Source of the DNA: Alphaproteobacteria bacterium
GTDB lineage: Bacteria > Pseudomonadota > Alphaproteobacteria > CAAHEQ01 > UBA3637
Direction: 5' to 3'
Length of the DNA: 64,000 nt
Assembly: GCA_017962565.1 (NCBI GenBank)
Contig: JAGCVC010000018.1
Location: forward strand, 62,001-126,000
Numbering within the stretch: position 1 is the first letter of the stretch; every line of letters begins with the position of its first letter. The translations under genes were made by a program, and so were the position numbers. The notes under the pieces were generated by a model. It worked only from the letters and a program-made list of their open reading frames with translations. It was not told where the DNA came from and ran no database searches. Of this stretch, positions 1 to 8,390 are shown one piece after another.

Positions 1-753
1 AACACTTTTATTTTTCTTCAAAGCTTCCTTTAATAAGGCATTTATATCAAAAGATTGTGCAACAGCATCTTCATCTGCTCGAGCTACAACCAAAACGACT
101 TCCCCTTTGGGTTCTCCATTTTGGGTATAGTATGAAATAAGTTCACTTAATTTTCCGCGTTTACTTTCTTCAAATTTTTTTGTTAATTCACGAACAACAG
201 CGGCCGGGCGATCGCCGAAAATGTCCAACATATCGACTAATGTATCAATAGTTCTGTGTGGTGATTCGTAAAAAACCATTGTAGCCGGAACATTTTTTAA
301 ACTTTCTAACTCTGTGCGTCTGGCGGACTTTTTCGATGCCAAAAAGCCATTAAATAAAAAACGATCACTGGCCAATCCGGACAACTGTAACGCCGGTAAT
401 ACAGCATTTGCACCCGGCAACGGAACAACTGTTAAATTTGCATCTAATACATCCCGAACCAAACGATAGCCCGGATCCGAAATCAAAGGTGTCCCCGCAT
501 CTGATACCAAAGCAATATCTGTGCCGGATGACAATTTTTCCAGTAAAACGGGACGCATTTTATCCGCATTATATTCGTGATAAGAAATAAATTGTGCATC
601 TGTTTTAATCGCCAGCAGGTTCAACAGCTTTTGTGTGGTTCTTGTGTCCTCGCAAGCAATTAATTGTACGTCTTGCAGAACTTGTCTTGCACGTTCGGTT
701 ATATCATTCAAGTTTCCAATCGGTGTTGGGACCAAAAAAAGCTGCCCACTCAT
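1..753 (-). CDS. rsmI: 16S rRNA (cytidine1402-2'-O)-methyltransferase RsmI, 3' end outside window
   Basis: The minus-strand frame opens at ATG 753 and stays open to base 1, giving 251 residues without a stop; family members are near 285, so only the C-terminus is missing. It begins MSGQLFLVPTPIGNL and carries the tetrapyrrole-methylase-fold motifs ACEDTRTT, SDAGTPLISDPG, PLPGANA and FNGFLASKK expected of RsmI, which uses SAM to 2'-O-methylate C1402 in the ribosomal decoding centre. AAAGGA lies about 10 bases before the start. It is divergent from an LpoA-like gene, the arrangement known for yraL/yraM in E. coli, which supports both assignments. Confidence 0.93.
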   Translation of the reverse strand, partial: MSGQLFLVPTPIGNLNDITERARQVLQDVQLIACEDTRTTQKLLNLLAIKTDAQFISYHEYNADKMRPVLLEKLSSGTDIALVSDAGTPLISDPGYRLVRDVLDANLTVVPLPGANAVLPALQLSGLASDRFLFNGFLASKKSARRTELESLKNVPATMVFYESPHRTIDTLVDMLDIFGDRPAAVVRELTKKFEESKRGKLSELISYYTQNGEPKGEVVLVVARADEDAVAQSFDINALLKEALKKNKSV

Positions 754-840
754 TTTTTTATTCCTTTTAGTATTGTTTTTTTTCTTTTTTTAAAGTATAT
801 CAGAAGAAGAGAAAAAAAGGAATTAAAAAAAGGTCAAAAA

Positions 841-2283
841 GTGAAGAAGTTTTTTTTAGTATTTCTGATTGTTGTTTCCGGTATTTTGACGGCTTGTCAA
901 TCAACACAAGATTCCGAAACACTTTCAATTGGTAAACCGAGTTCCATTGTGCCTTTTTATGAAAGTCGCCCAATGGATATTTCCAATAAAGTTAAAGAGT
1001 ACCCGGTACATGTCGGTATGTTATTACCTTTGTCGGGAAAGAACAGTGCAATAGCGGATGACTTAAGAAATGCCGCCATTTTAGCACAATTTGAGTTGGC
1101 CGGTGAAAATTATACTTTGTCATTTTATGACACAAAAGGAACTGAAGAAGGTGCTCGGGATGCATTTAACCAGGCAATAGATGAAAATGTTGAAATGATT
1201 TTAGGGCCTTTATCGTCAACGGAGGTGGATGCTATTCGTTCTATGTCTTTCCGTCATAATGTCCCCGTTTTTTCTTTTACGTCAGATCAAGATAAATTGG
1301 GTAACGGAATTTACAGTTTGGCTTTGACAATTCCCAACCAAACAGAACGCATTATTCGTTTTGCATGTGAAAGAGGGGCAAAACGGTTAGCTATTATGGC
1401 TCCGGACAATAAAGCCGGTGATTTGGCTATTGATACGGCAAAAGATGTTGCGGATGAGTGTGGTATAGAGGTTACAAGGTTATCTGTCTATAACCCGACA
1501 TTCATAAATTTCGAACCATACGTTTTATCTGTTTTGCCGGAAGACTTTGCTCAAATGCGTAAAGAAAAAGTGGCAGAAAAGAAACGTGCACGGTTGACGA
1601 AAAAAGATAAAAAAGAGAAAGAAAACGAGAATGAAGAAGCACAAGAAGAAGTTCCATTGAAAGATCGTTTGGATTTTGACGCGTTATTTATTGCTGATGA
1701 AGGTAATCGTTTGAAATCCATCTCTTCTTTGTTTGGTTTATATGATATTTATCCGGAAGATGTTTTATTTTTGGGGTTATCTAAATGGCGTGAATCTTCC
1801 TTATCTAATGAAGGTTCTTTAAAGGGATCTTATTTTCCTTTGTTGCCGGAGCAGGGATACAATGTATTTGCTCAAAAATTTAAAGAAACTTACGGTAAAA
1901 AGCCAACTCGTTTAGCATCTTTAGCGTACGATGCGGTTGCTTTGTCCCTTGCTTTAACTTCACAAGGTACCCCGAATTTAAAAATTCTTGATACGAAAGT
2001 CGGTTTTTGGGGTACAGACGGATTGTTTCGTTTTTCAAAAAAAGGAAGTGTTGAACGTTTGATGTCTGTTTATAAGATTGCCGGACCGCAAGATTTCGTA
2101 CGTGTCGAAAAACCATCTTCTAACTTCGCATTTGAAGATTGGAAAAAAGAGCAGTTGCAGGACATTAGAATCGTTAATAAAAACACAGAAGGGTTGATTT
2201 TTGAAGAAGTTATTGAAGAAGAAAGTTCTGACGTTACACCAACATCAGAATCAGCTGATTTAACATCATCAGTCCTTCCATAG
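841..2283 (+). CDS. LpoA-like outer-membrane lipoprotein (penicillin-binding protein activator / Peripla_BP_6 fold)
   Basis: I choose GTG 841, preceded by an AAAAAAAGG ribosome site 7 bases upstream; an upstream in-frame ATG would give a start without a signal. The 480-residue product opens with a lipoprotein signal ending LTAC. It continues with a type I periplasmic-binding fold (HVGMLLPLSGKNSAIADDL, ILGPLSS, APDNKAGD, ASLAYDAVAL), as in the C-terminal half of E. coli LpoA, which activates PBP1A. The N-terminal TPR half of E. coli LpoA is absent. A highly charged Lys/Glu insert sits near residues 240-275. The C-terminus is acidic and Ser/Thr-rich. Its last 50 bases overlap the convergent hemW. 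Confidence is high for the family, moderate for a role in PBP activation. Confidence 0.8.
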   Translation: MKKFFLVFLIVVSGILTACQSTQDSETLSIGKPSSIVPFYESRPMDISNKVKEYPVHVGMLLPLSGKNSAIADDLRNAAILAQFELAGENYTLSFYDTKGTEEGARDAFNQAIDENVEMILGPLSSTEVDAIRSMSFRHNVPVFSFTSDQDKLGNGIYSLALTIPNQTERIIRFACERGAKRLAIMAPDNKAGDLAIDTAKDVADECGIEVTRLSVYNPTFINFEPYVLSVLPEDFAQMRKEKVAEKKRARLTKKDKKEKENENEEAQEEVPLKDRLDFDALFIADEGNRLKSISSLFGLYDIYPEDVLFLGLSKWRESSLSNEGSLKGSYFPLLPEQGYNVFAQKFKETYGKKPTRLASLAYDAVALSLALTSQGTPNLKILDTKVGFWGTDGLFRFSKKGSVERLMSVYKIAGPQDFVRVEKPSSNFAFEDWKKEQLQDIRIVNKNTEGLIFEEVIEEESSDVTPTSESADLTSSVLP

Positions 2284-3292
2284 TCGGTGCCATCCATTCA
2301 TTACGCGGGTTATAAAGCAACCAACCTTGCCGAACGGCTTTTTCCAGTTTGTCGGGATGAATGCCTGTTGCGGACATGCCTTTTCTTAATCTGAGCCCCA
2401 TCAAAAGTTTTTCTTCAAAACGTTCGGTCGCCGTAAGTGTCGTTTTTGAAGTTCCTTTTTTTATCCATTCATCTACTTTTTTCGGATTTTCCGTGGCAAT
2501 TAATCCTAGACGTCCATGCGCAGCGGGGCCGATGCCGGCATAATCATCGCCTTGCCAATAAAGCAAATTATGTCGACATTCAAATCCGGATTGTGCAAAA
2601 TTGGATACTTCATAAAGCGGTATGCCGGCTAAATCAGTCATTTCTATTGTTTTTAAATAAAGATTCCTTGCTGTTTCATCATCGGCCGGCTCAATACCTT
2701 TTCTGTCAAATACTGTGCCTTCTTCTATGGTTAATTGGTAAAGTGAAATATGTGGCAGGTCAAAAGACAAAACTTGTTTTAATTCTTTTTCCCATTCTTC
2801 CATTGTCTGATTTGGGCGAGCATAAATTAGGTCAATAGAACAATTATCAAAAATTTGGTGCATTTGCTCAATTCGTGTCAGGGCGGTTTTTGCTGAATGG
2901 ATTCGTCCCAGGAACTTTAAATCGGCATCATTTAATGCTTGAACACCCAATGACAGTCGATTAACGCCGATTTGCTTAAAAGCAATCATTTTTTCTTTTG
3001 TGATAGCATCCGGATTAGCTTCTAATGAAATTTCAATGTTTGGTGCAAAGCCAAAACTTTGCTCTACTTGGTGTAGAATTCTTTCTAACAGCTTTTCTGA
3101 CATCATGGACGGTGTGCCACCACCGAAAAATACGCTGGTGACAGGCCGTTTAGGTAAATCCTTCAAATCCCTTAGATATCCGGCCAATAATAAATCTTCG
3201 TCTGCTGCGTGACAGGGGACGGATGCAAAATCGCAATAAGGACATTTTGACAGGCAAAAAGGCCAATGAACATAAATACCAAACTTTTCCAT
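2234..3292 (-). CDS. hemW: Radical SAM heme chaperone HemW (formerly HemN-like)
   Basis: A 352-residue radical SAM protein. The start at ATG 3292 places MEKFGIYVHWPFC at the N-terminus, as in HemW; the frame extends 10 codons further only through a TTG. The cluster motif is C-x3-C-x2-C (FCLSKCPYCDF), without the extra Cys of true coproporphyrinogen oxidases, followed by FFGGGTPSMM, EANPD, GVNRLSLGVQALND and the HemW C-terminal domain near the end. HemW is thought to hand heme to respiratory proteins rather than oxidise coproporphyrinogen. The 3' end overlaps the LpoA-like gene by 50 bases in convergent orientation. Confidence 0.93.
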   Translation of the reverse strand: MEKFGIYVHWPFCLSKCPYCDFASVPCHAADEDLLLAGYLRDLKDLPKRPVTSVFFGGGTPSMMSEKLLERILHQVEQSFGFAPNIEISLEANPDAITKEKMIAFKQIGVNRLSLGVQALNDADLKFLGRIHSAKTALTRIEQMHQIFDNCSIDLIYARPNQTMEEWEKELKQVLSFDLPHISLYQLTIEEGTVFDRKGIEPADDETARNLYLKTIEMTDLAGIPLYEVSNFAQSGFECRHNLLYWQGDDYAGIGPAAHGRLGLIATENPKKVDEWIKKGTSKTTLTATERFEEKLLMGLRLRKGMSATGIHPDKLEKAVRQGWLLYNPRNEWMAPTMEGLMMLNQLILMLV

Positions 3293-3299
3293 AACGAAA

Positions 3300-3327
3300 A
3301 GTATAATAAATGGAAAAATCAAAGCAA
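3300..3327 (-). promoter_or_regulatory. Candidate sigma70 promoter for hemW, possibly leaderless
   Basis: On the minus strand TTGCTT (3327-3322) is followed after 16 bases by TATACT (3305-3300). The expected transcription start falls almost on the hemW ATG (3292), and I see no Shine-Dalgarno sequence there, so the mRNA may be leaderless. Confidence 0.45.
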
Positions 3328-3368
3328 GTTTTTTATGCTAAATTTTATAAATGTTCTTGACTTTTGGG

Positions 3369-3397
3369 TTGACTATATTTAAAGTGAATGTTGTAAA
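3369..3397 (+). promoter_or_regulatory. Candidate sigma70 promoter for hpf-ptsN
   Basis: TTGACT at 3369-3374, 17-base spacer, TGTAAA at 3392-3397. It lies just upstream of hpf, whose AAAAGG ribosome site is at 3405-3410. Confidence 0.4.
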
Positions 3398-3420
3398 TTA
3401 TTTGAAAAGGATAATAAAAA

Positions 3421-3975
3421 ATGCAAATTACAATTACAGGAAAACAACTTCGTTTAGGCGACAATATGCAATCCTATGCTGAAAAGAATTTGTCCGCCGT
3501 TGTAGAAAAATATTTTGATGATGCTGTAAATGCATCGGCTCTTTTTTCAAAAGAAGGTGATTTAATTAAAGCAGAAGTTTCTGTTCATCCGGCTTCCGGT
3601 GCTTTGTTAAAGGGAAGCGCAAAGGGAGCAGATGCTTATGTCGCTTTTGATCAAGCATGTGAACGTATTTCAACACAATTACGTAAATATAAAAATCGTT
3701 TGGCAGAACATAAGAACGAAAAGTTCGAAATGGTTGATGTTTCTGTTATCGAAAATGAAGATGAAGAAGAATTAATGACGGGAACAGCTCCGGTTATTAT
3801 TGCAGAAATGCAAACGGAATTGCCGATTTGTTCGGTTAGTGGGGCTGTTATGCGTATGGATTTGGCAGATTTACCGGCTTTGATGTTCCGTAATTCCGCT
3901 CACGGTGGATTAAATATGGTCTATCGCCGTCCGGATGGCAATATTGGTTGGGTAGATCCGAAAACAAAAGGTTAA
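3421..3975 (+). CDS. hpf: Ribosome hibernation promoting factor, long form
   Basis: 184 residues. The N-terminal S30AE/YfiA domain (MQITITGKQLRLGDNMQSYA, then an E/K-rich strand-helix pattern to about residue 105) binds the ribosomal decoding region. The C-terminal domain (ICSVSGAVMRMDLADLPALM, FRNSAHGGLNMVYRRPDGNIGW) is the dimerisation domain of the long form, which pairs 70S ribosomes into 100S particles without RMF. The next gene, a PtsN homologue, starts three bases after its stop, so the two are probably cotranscribed. In many proteobacteria hpf and ptsN lie next to rpoN; rpoN is not adjacent here. Confidence 0.93.
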   Translation: MQITITGKQLRLGDNMQSYAEKNLSAVVEKYFDDAVNASALFSKEGDLIKAEVSVHPASGALLKGSAKGADAYVAFDQACERISTQLRKYKNRLAEHKNEKFEMVDVSVIENEDEEELMTGTAPVIIAEMQTELPICSVSGAVMRMDLADLPALMFRNSAHGGLNMVYRRPDGNIGWVDPKTKG

Positions 3976-3978
3976 TTC

Positions 3979-4434
3979 ATGAAAATAGCTGATATTTTGA
4001 ATTTTGCACGCATCCAATTGGATGTTCCTGCAACAAGCAAAAAACAGGTTTTAGAAACGATTTCCAACTTGGCTGCGGATTCAACCGGCTGTGAAAGACA
4101 GATTATTTTTGATGCGTTGGTCGAACGTGAACGTTTGGGAACGACGGGGATTGGTAAGGGTGTTGCTATTCCGCACGCCAGATTAGCCGGTCTGAAAGAC
4201 TTATATTGCTTGTTTATGCGTGTAAATCCGGCCGTTGATTTTGAATCCGTTGATGGCAAAGCAGTTGATTTGATTTTCTGTTTATTGGTGCCGGAAGAAT
4301 CGGGTGCCGACCATTTGAAAGCATTAGCTCGTATTTCAAAATTACTGCGTAATGATGAAATTTGCGCTGAGTTGCGTTCTGTCAGAGATCCAAAGGATGT
4401 TTTGATGTTGGTCGACAAAGCAGATAACGAATAA
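3979..4434 (+). CDS. ptsN: Nitrogen-PTS EIIA-type protein (PtsN-like)
   Basis: 151 residues with the PTS EIIA type-2 fold. The phosphoacceptor histidine sits in GKGVAIPHARLAGL, preceded by ERERLGTTGIG and followed by LIFCLLVPEESGADHLKAL, as in PtsN. PtsN receives phosphate from PtsP/PtsO and acts as a regulator (potassium transport, stringent response) rather than carrying sugar. It follows hpf directly and is followed by a strong terminator. The paralogues PtsP and PtsO are not in this window. Confidence 0.9.
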   Translation: MKIADILNFARIQLDVPATSKKQVLETISNLAADSTGCERQIIFDALVERERLGTTGIGKGVAIPHARLAGLKDLYCLFMRVNPAVDFESVDGKAVDLIFCLLVPEESGADHLKALARISKLLRNDEICAELRSVRDPKDVLMLVDKADNE

Positions 4435-4448
4435 AAAAGTTTGAATTA

Positions 4449-4484
4449 AAAAATCCCCTTTTCTGATGAGAAGGGGATTTTTTT
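4449..4484 (+). terminator. Rho-independent terminator of hpf-ptsN
   Basis: GC-containing hairpin AATCCCCTT-TTCTGATG-AGAAGGGGATT followed by a T run, 15-50 bases after the ptsN stop. Confidence 0.85.
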
Positions 4485-4501
4485 ATAAGTTAAATTTGCA
4501 A

Positions 4502-4533
4502 CAAAAAAAGAGCTCTTCAAGAGCTCTTTTTTG
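4502..4533. terminator. Bidirectional terminator between ptsN and rpmB
   Basis: AAAAAAGAGCTC, loop TTCAA, GAGCTCTTTTTT. The stem has A runs on one side and T runs on the other, so it can end transcription from either direction. On the minus strand it lies about 20 bases past the rpmB stop. Confidence 0.75.
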
Positions 4534-4552
4534 TAAAACTATTTAAACAGAA

Positions 4553-4840
4553 TTAGCTGGATTTTTTCGCTTTTAAAATACGATCTTTAATTTCTCTTGC
4601 TTCTTCCGTCAAACGGCTGTTTGGAGTTGATAACAAATAGTTATCTAATCCGCCATTGTGTTCAATTGTCCGCAAACCATTTGCAGAAATACGAAAGTGA
4701 ACCAAATTACCCAAAATTTCGCTCATCAAAGAGACGTTTTGTAAATTCGGCATAAAGCGACGTCTTGTCGCATTTTTTGCGTGGCTGACAGTATTTCCAG
4801 CTTGAACACCTTTTCCCGTAATAGGGCAACGCTTTGCCAT
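4553..4840 (-). CDS. rpmB: 50S ribosomal protein L28
   Basis: 95 residues beginning [16 protein letters not shown], with the [12 protein letters not shown] and [20 protein letters not shown] segments of L28. The C-terminal extension (to about 95 residues, ending ILKAKKSS) is the longer alphaproteobacterial style rather than the 78-residue enterobacterial form. The zinc-binding Cys pairs found in some L28 proteins are not present (a single Cys near the start). Transcribed alone, with its own candidate promoter and a shared terminator. Confidence 0.95.
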   Translation of the reverse strand: MAKRCPITGKGVQAGNTVSHAKNATRRRFMPNLQNVSLMSEILGNLVHFRISANGLRTIEHNGGLDNYLLSTPNSRLTEEAREIKDRILKAKKSS

Positions 4841-4883
4841 TTTTTAAATCCTTTCTTACATTACAATACAAACATAGGGAATT

Positions 4884-4912
4884 CTTTTACATGATTCTTT
4901 TCGAAAAGTCAA
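4884..4912 (-). promoter_or_regulatory. Candidate promoter for rpmB
   Basis: Minus strand TTGACT (4912-4907), 17-base spacer, TAAAAG (4889-4884). An AAAGGA ribosome site follows just before ATG 4840. Confidence 0.4.
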
Positions 4913-4928
4913 TACTTTTTTTTAATTT

Positions 4929-5531
4929 TTATATAAATTTAATTAAAAGAAAACCGCATAGCAGCAAAAGAACGAATAAAATCGAAAGCCAACCTAAGTT
5001 TTTTTCGATATATTCTTTCATCGGTTTTCCAAAGCGGTATAGTAACCAAGCAATAAGGAAAAAACGTAATCCGCGCGAGATAACAGAAGCAATAGTAAAT
5101 ACAAATAAGTTCAATCCGACTGCTCCGCTGGCAATAGTGACAATTTTATAAGGAAATGGAGTTGTCCCCGCAATAAATACAACCCAGGAACCCCATTCGT
5201 TATACCAATCTTTGAAACGGTTGAATGCGTCAATCATATGCCAATCAGTTAATAAAGGTGTTAGGACGGTTTCATCCAATAAATAACCGATGCCGTAACC
5301 GAAATATCCGCCCAATACACTTGCAATTGTACAGTAAAGAGCCAAACGGAAAGCCTTTTCTCTTTGGGCTAAAATCAGTGGAATTAAGAAAATATCCGGT
5401 GGTATAGGAAAAAAAGAACTTTCAATGAATGAAATGACAACCAATGCCCATACAGCATTGCTCTTGGCGGCAATTGACATTGCCCAATCGTACATTTTTT
5501 TGATGACTTTGTTATAAAGTTCTTTTATCAT
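4929..5531 (-). CDS. YqaA/DedA-like (VTT domain) inner-membrane protein
   Basis: I choose ATG 5531 because AGGAAG lies 5 bases upstream (5537-5542); the frame continues only to a GTG overlapping that site. The 200-residue product has about five hydrophobic segments and the hallmarks of the small DedA/VTT family: FIESSFFPIPPDIFLIPL near residue 40, GYFGYGIGYLLDE, and FIAGTTPFPYKIVTIASGA, the conserved [F/Y]xxxx-R/P-x-P-type re-entrant segment. The family is implicated in lipid flipping and membrane homeostasis; YqaA-type members are poorly characterised. Same strand as the MATE gene upstream. Confidence 0.85.
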   Translation of the reverse strand: MIKELYNKVIKKMYDWAMSIAAKSNAVWALVVISFIESSFFPIPPDIFLIPLILAQREKAFRLALYCTIASVLGGYFGYGIGYLLDETVLTPLLTDWHMIDAFNRFKDWYNEWGSWVVFIAGTTPFPYKIVTIASGAVGLNLFVFTIASVISRGLRFFLIAWLLYRFGKPMKEYIEKNLGWLSILFVLLLLCGFLLIKFI

Positions 5532-5580
5532 CTTCGCTTCCTGCACTCTTTATATCAAAAAATTTAAAAATAATAAAGCT

Positions 5581-6933
5581 TTATTTAGCCTTTTTTTGCT
5601 TAGGTGAAATCTGTCTTAAAAACAAAAGCAACAGGAATAAGGCAATAACGCTAGTTAAAGCATCTGCGGCCGGTTGAGCGAAAATAAATCCTTGAAAGCC
5701 ATATAAATGGTTTAAAATAAATAACATGGGTAAAAAGAAAAATATTTGTCGCACGGCAACCAAAATAAAGGCCTTTAAAGCTTTGCCGGTCGCTTGGAAA
5801 GTCATGCTGATGATGAAATGGACGCCAAATAAAGGCATTGCCCAAACAAAAGCACGTACCATGACAACGCCTTTTTCGATAGCATCTTCGTTATTAAAGA
5901 AATAACCAAGTAATTCTTTCCCGAATATATAGAAAATGATGGCACAAAGCGCACCAATAGTCGAAGCCAAAGTTATGGTAAAAACAAAAGCATCTTTCAG
6001 ACGTTTTAAATTTTTTGCACCAAAATTATATCCTGCGAAAGGTTGATATCCTTGCGCAATACCCATAATTGTGAAAAATGAAATGGCTCCTAGTCGCATA
6101 ATAATTCCATTGGCTGCAACAACATTTTCTCCATAGGAAATAGCCAAATTATTACAAATAATGTGTGAAGCACTCATAATAAAAGCATTCAAAGCGGCCG
6201 GAAGGCCAATGCTTAATATTTCTAACATCATTTTTTTGTCTGGCTTAAAAAATGCAGGATGCAAACTGAGCAGGGTATTTGAATTTTTGAAATAGAAGAA
6301 ATAATAAATTGTTCCGACTAAATTGCCTAAAATAGTTGCCCACGCTGCACCGGCAACTCCCCAATTAAAGATCAAAATGAAAACATAGTCCAAAACCATG
6401 TTAACTCCAGTTCCGATTAAAATGCCAAACATGGCTTGTTTTGTGGCTCCTTCTGAACGGATTAAGCCCGATAAAACAATTTGCAGAATTTGGACAGAGC
6501 TGAATGCAACTAAAATAGTCAAGTATGTTTCTGTTGGTTCCCAAGTTGCAGTTGATGTTCCAAGCAATGACAGAACATTTTCCATCATCACATAGGCAAC
6601 AACAGCCACTATAATACCCAATATCACGGAACAGTAAAATGCTGTCGAGCACGTGCGCTTAGCTCTTAAAATATCTTTTTCCCCCAGCATTCTGGATATA
6701 TATGAAGCGCCACCGATAGCAAAGATATTTCCAACAGCTTGAATTAATAATGCAAACGGCATGATTAAAGTAAGGGCCGCAATTAAATTTGGGTCATTTA
6801 ATTGACCAATAAAAAATGCATCGGTTAAGCCGTAAATTACTTGCACAAGCATAGCCAAAACGGATGGGATTGCTAAAACCAATATGGCCCGTTTAATTGG
6901 CGTTTTTTCCATCAATTTGATATTTTCTTGCAT
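5581..6933 (-). CDS. MATE-family multidrug efflux transporter
   Basis: 450 residues with about 12 transmembrane segments in two similar halves. The halves begin TPIKRAILVLAIPSVLAMLV and MLEILSIGLPAALNAFIM, and both contain the Gly/Pro-rich helices typical of MatE domains (GLTDAFFIGQL, MGIAQGYQPFAGYNFGA). The QGYQPFAGYNFGA motif is typical of NorM/DinF-like exporters, which use a Na+ or H+ gradient to expel cationic compounds. It is divergent from the tolC-macA-ABC efflux operon with a 107-base gap; there is no regulator gene beside it. Substrate unknown. Confidence 0.92.
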   Translation of the reverse strand: MQENIKLMEKTPIKRAILVLAIPSVLAMLVQVIYGLTDAFFIGQLNDPNLIAALTLIMPFALLIQAVGNIFAIGGASYISRMLGEKDILRAKRTCSTAFYCSVILGIIVAVVAYVMMENVLSLLGTSTATWEPTETYLTILVAFSSVQILQIVLSGLIRSEGATKQAMFGILIGTGVNMVLDYVFILIFNWGVAGAAWATILGNLVGTIYYFFYFKNSNTLLSLHPAFFKPDKKMMLEILSIGLPAALNAFIMSASHIICNNLAISYGENVVAANGIIMRLGAISFFTIMGIAQGYQPFAGYNFGAKNLKRLKDAFVFTITLASTIGALCAIIFYIFGKELLGYFFNNEDAIEKGVVMVRAFVWAMPLFGVHFIISMTFQATGKALKAFILVAVRQIFFFLPMLFILNHLYGFQGFIFAQPAADALTSVIALFLLLLFLRQISPKQKKAK

Positions 6934-7040
6934 AATTGTATCCTTTTTTTAGCAAATTAACCTTTTTTCTTTTAAAAAGCAACATTTTAATAAAAAAGAA
7001 ACTTTTTTGTGCCTATATGAGAATGAAAGGGAGTCTCTTT

Positions 7041-8390
7041 ATGCTAAAATACAAATTCGTTTTTTTGTGTATATGCTCGATGTTATTTTCAGTATCTGCA
7101 AATGCTTTGGATCCGTTTAGCATTTATGATGATAAAGCCGCCGCTGTTTGTGAAGAACAGTCAATGGAAGGCAAAATTGATTTGGCTGTTGTAATGGAAA
7201 AAGCAATTTGTGCTAATATCGGGTTGAAGACAAGTTATTTATCGGCTTTGGTTTCAGGTGCTTCTTATGGTCAAGGATTGTCGTCTTATTTGCCAACGGT
7301 TTCTTTATCGGAATCAATAGAAACAACCAGCCGAAAAGTTGATGGAGGGTCTCACAGTGAGACCGGTTCTGTCGGTGCTTGGGCCAGATTGAATTGGTTG
7401 TTGCTTGATTTCGGTGGGCGCAGTGCCAATGTTGAACGCTTAAAAGCAGCATTACAATCGTCCTATTTTGCATATGATGATACATTGCAAACTTTGCTGT
7501 ACACAGTTGCTGAGAATTATTATGGCGTGCTATCTGCAGAAGAAAAATATGAAGGATTGATGGAAGCTGAAAAATCAGCAAAAAAGGCATTTGAAGAAGC
7601 AAGCAGTCGGTATGATTTGGGGTTGGTTCCTTTGTCTGATAAATTACAGGCTCAAACGTCCTATGAACAAGCAAAATTGGCATCTAATGTAGCGCGTAAA
7701 AACATTGCTTTGGAACGTGGTAATTTGGCGCATTTGTTGGATATGCCACCCTATACAATGTTTGATTTAAAGCGCCCGGATAAAGAATTAAAAAATCTGC
7801 CTAAAATTGAAGAAATTAAAGATTTGATTGAAAAGGCATTGGCACAACGTCCGGATTACAAAGCGGTTCAACAGGATTTATTAGCGGCCGAACATCAAAT
7901 TGATGTTGCAAAGTCTGACGGGTTACCGTCTTTATCGGGTAATTTGAGTGCCGGGGCAGATAAAGATATTCGCGATGGCAATCGTGCTGTTTATTCAGGA
8001 ACTGCCGGCCTAACTATTACAATGCCGTTTTTTACCGGATTTTCTCAAAGTTACAAAATCGGTCAGGCTAAATTACAATATCAAGCAGCACAGGAAAATT
8101 TGAAGAAGGCAAAAAGCAGTATTGAAAATGAAGTTTGGAATGCCATTCAAGACTATGAAACATCGTTAGAAAGTTTCAAGATCAGTCAAACATTACTAGA
8201 TAGTGCAAAAGAAACGGAAAAGGTCGCTTTTGCTTCATACAAAGTAGGTAAAGTAAATATTTTAACATTATTGGATGCACAATCGGCTTTGGCTTCAGCA
8301 CGAGTTGAAAATTCAACGTCCTTTTATAATTTTTTAACGGCACAAAATAAATTACAAAAAGCATTGGGTCAAATGGAGAAAATAAAATGA
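7041..8390 (+). CDS. TolC-family outer-membrane efflux channel
   Basis: The start at ATG 7041 is supported by AAAGGGAG at 7026-7033 and by a signal peptide directly after it (LKYKFVFLCICSMLFSVSANA); upstream in-frame ATGs lack these. The 449-residue mature-type protein has two OEP repeats: long amphipathic helices such as AAEHQIDVAKSDGLPSLSG and SYKVGKVNILTLLDAQSALA, and the proline-turn strands of the beta barrel. It forms the outer-membrane duct for the MacA-like adaptor and ABC pump that follow. Its TGA overlaps the ATG of the next gene (ATGA), so the operon is translationally coupled. Confidence 0.93.
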   Translation: MLKYKFVFLCICSMLFSVSANALDPFSIYDDKAAAVCEEQSMEGKIDLAVVMEKAICANIGLKTSYLSALVSGASYGQGLSSYLPTVSLSESIETTSRKVDGGSHSETGSVGAWARLNWLLLDFGGRSANVERLKAALQSSYFAYDDTLQTLLYTVAENYYGVLSAEEKYEGLMEAEKSAKKAFEEASSRYDLGLVPLSDKLQAQTSYEQAKLASNVARKNIALERGNLAHLLDMPPYTMFDLKRPDKELKNLPKIEEIKDLIEKALAQRPDYKAVQQDLLAAEHQIDVAKSDGLPSLSGNLSAGADKDIRDGNRAVYSGTAGLTITMPFFTGFSQSYKIGQAKLQYQAAQENLKKAKSSIENEVWNAIQDYETSLESFKISQTLLDSAKETEKVAFASYKVGKVNILTLLDAQSALASARVENSTSFYNFLTAQNKLQKALGQMEKIK

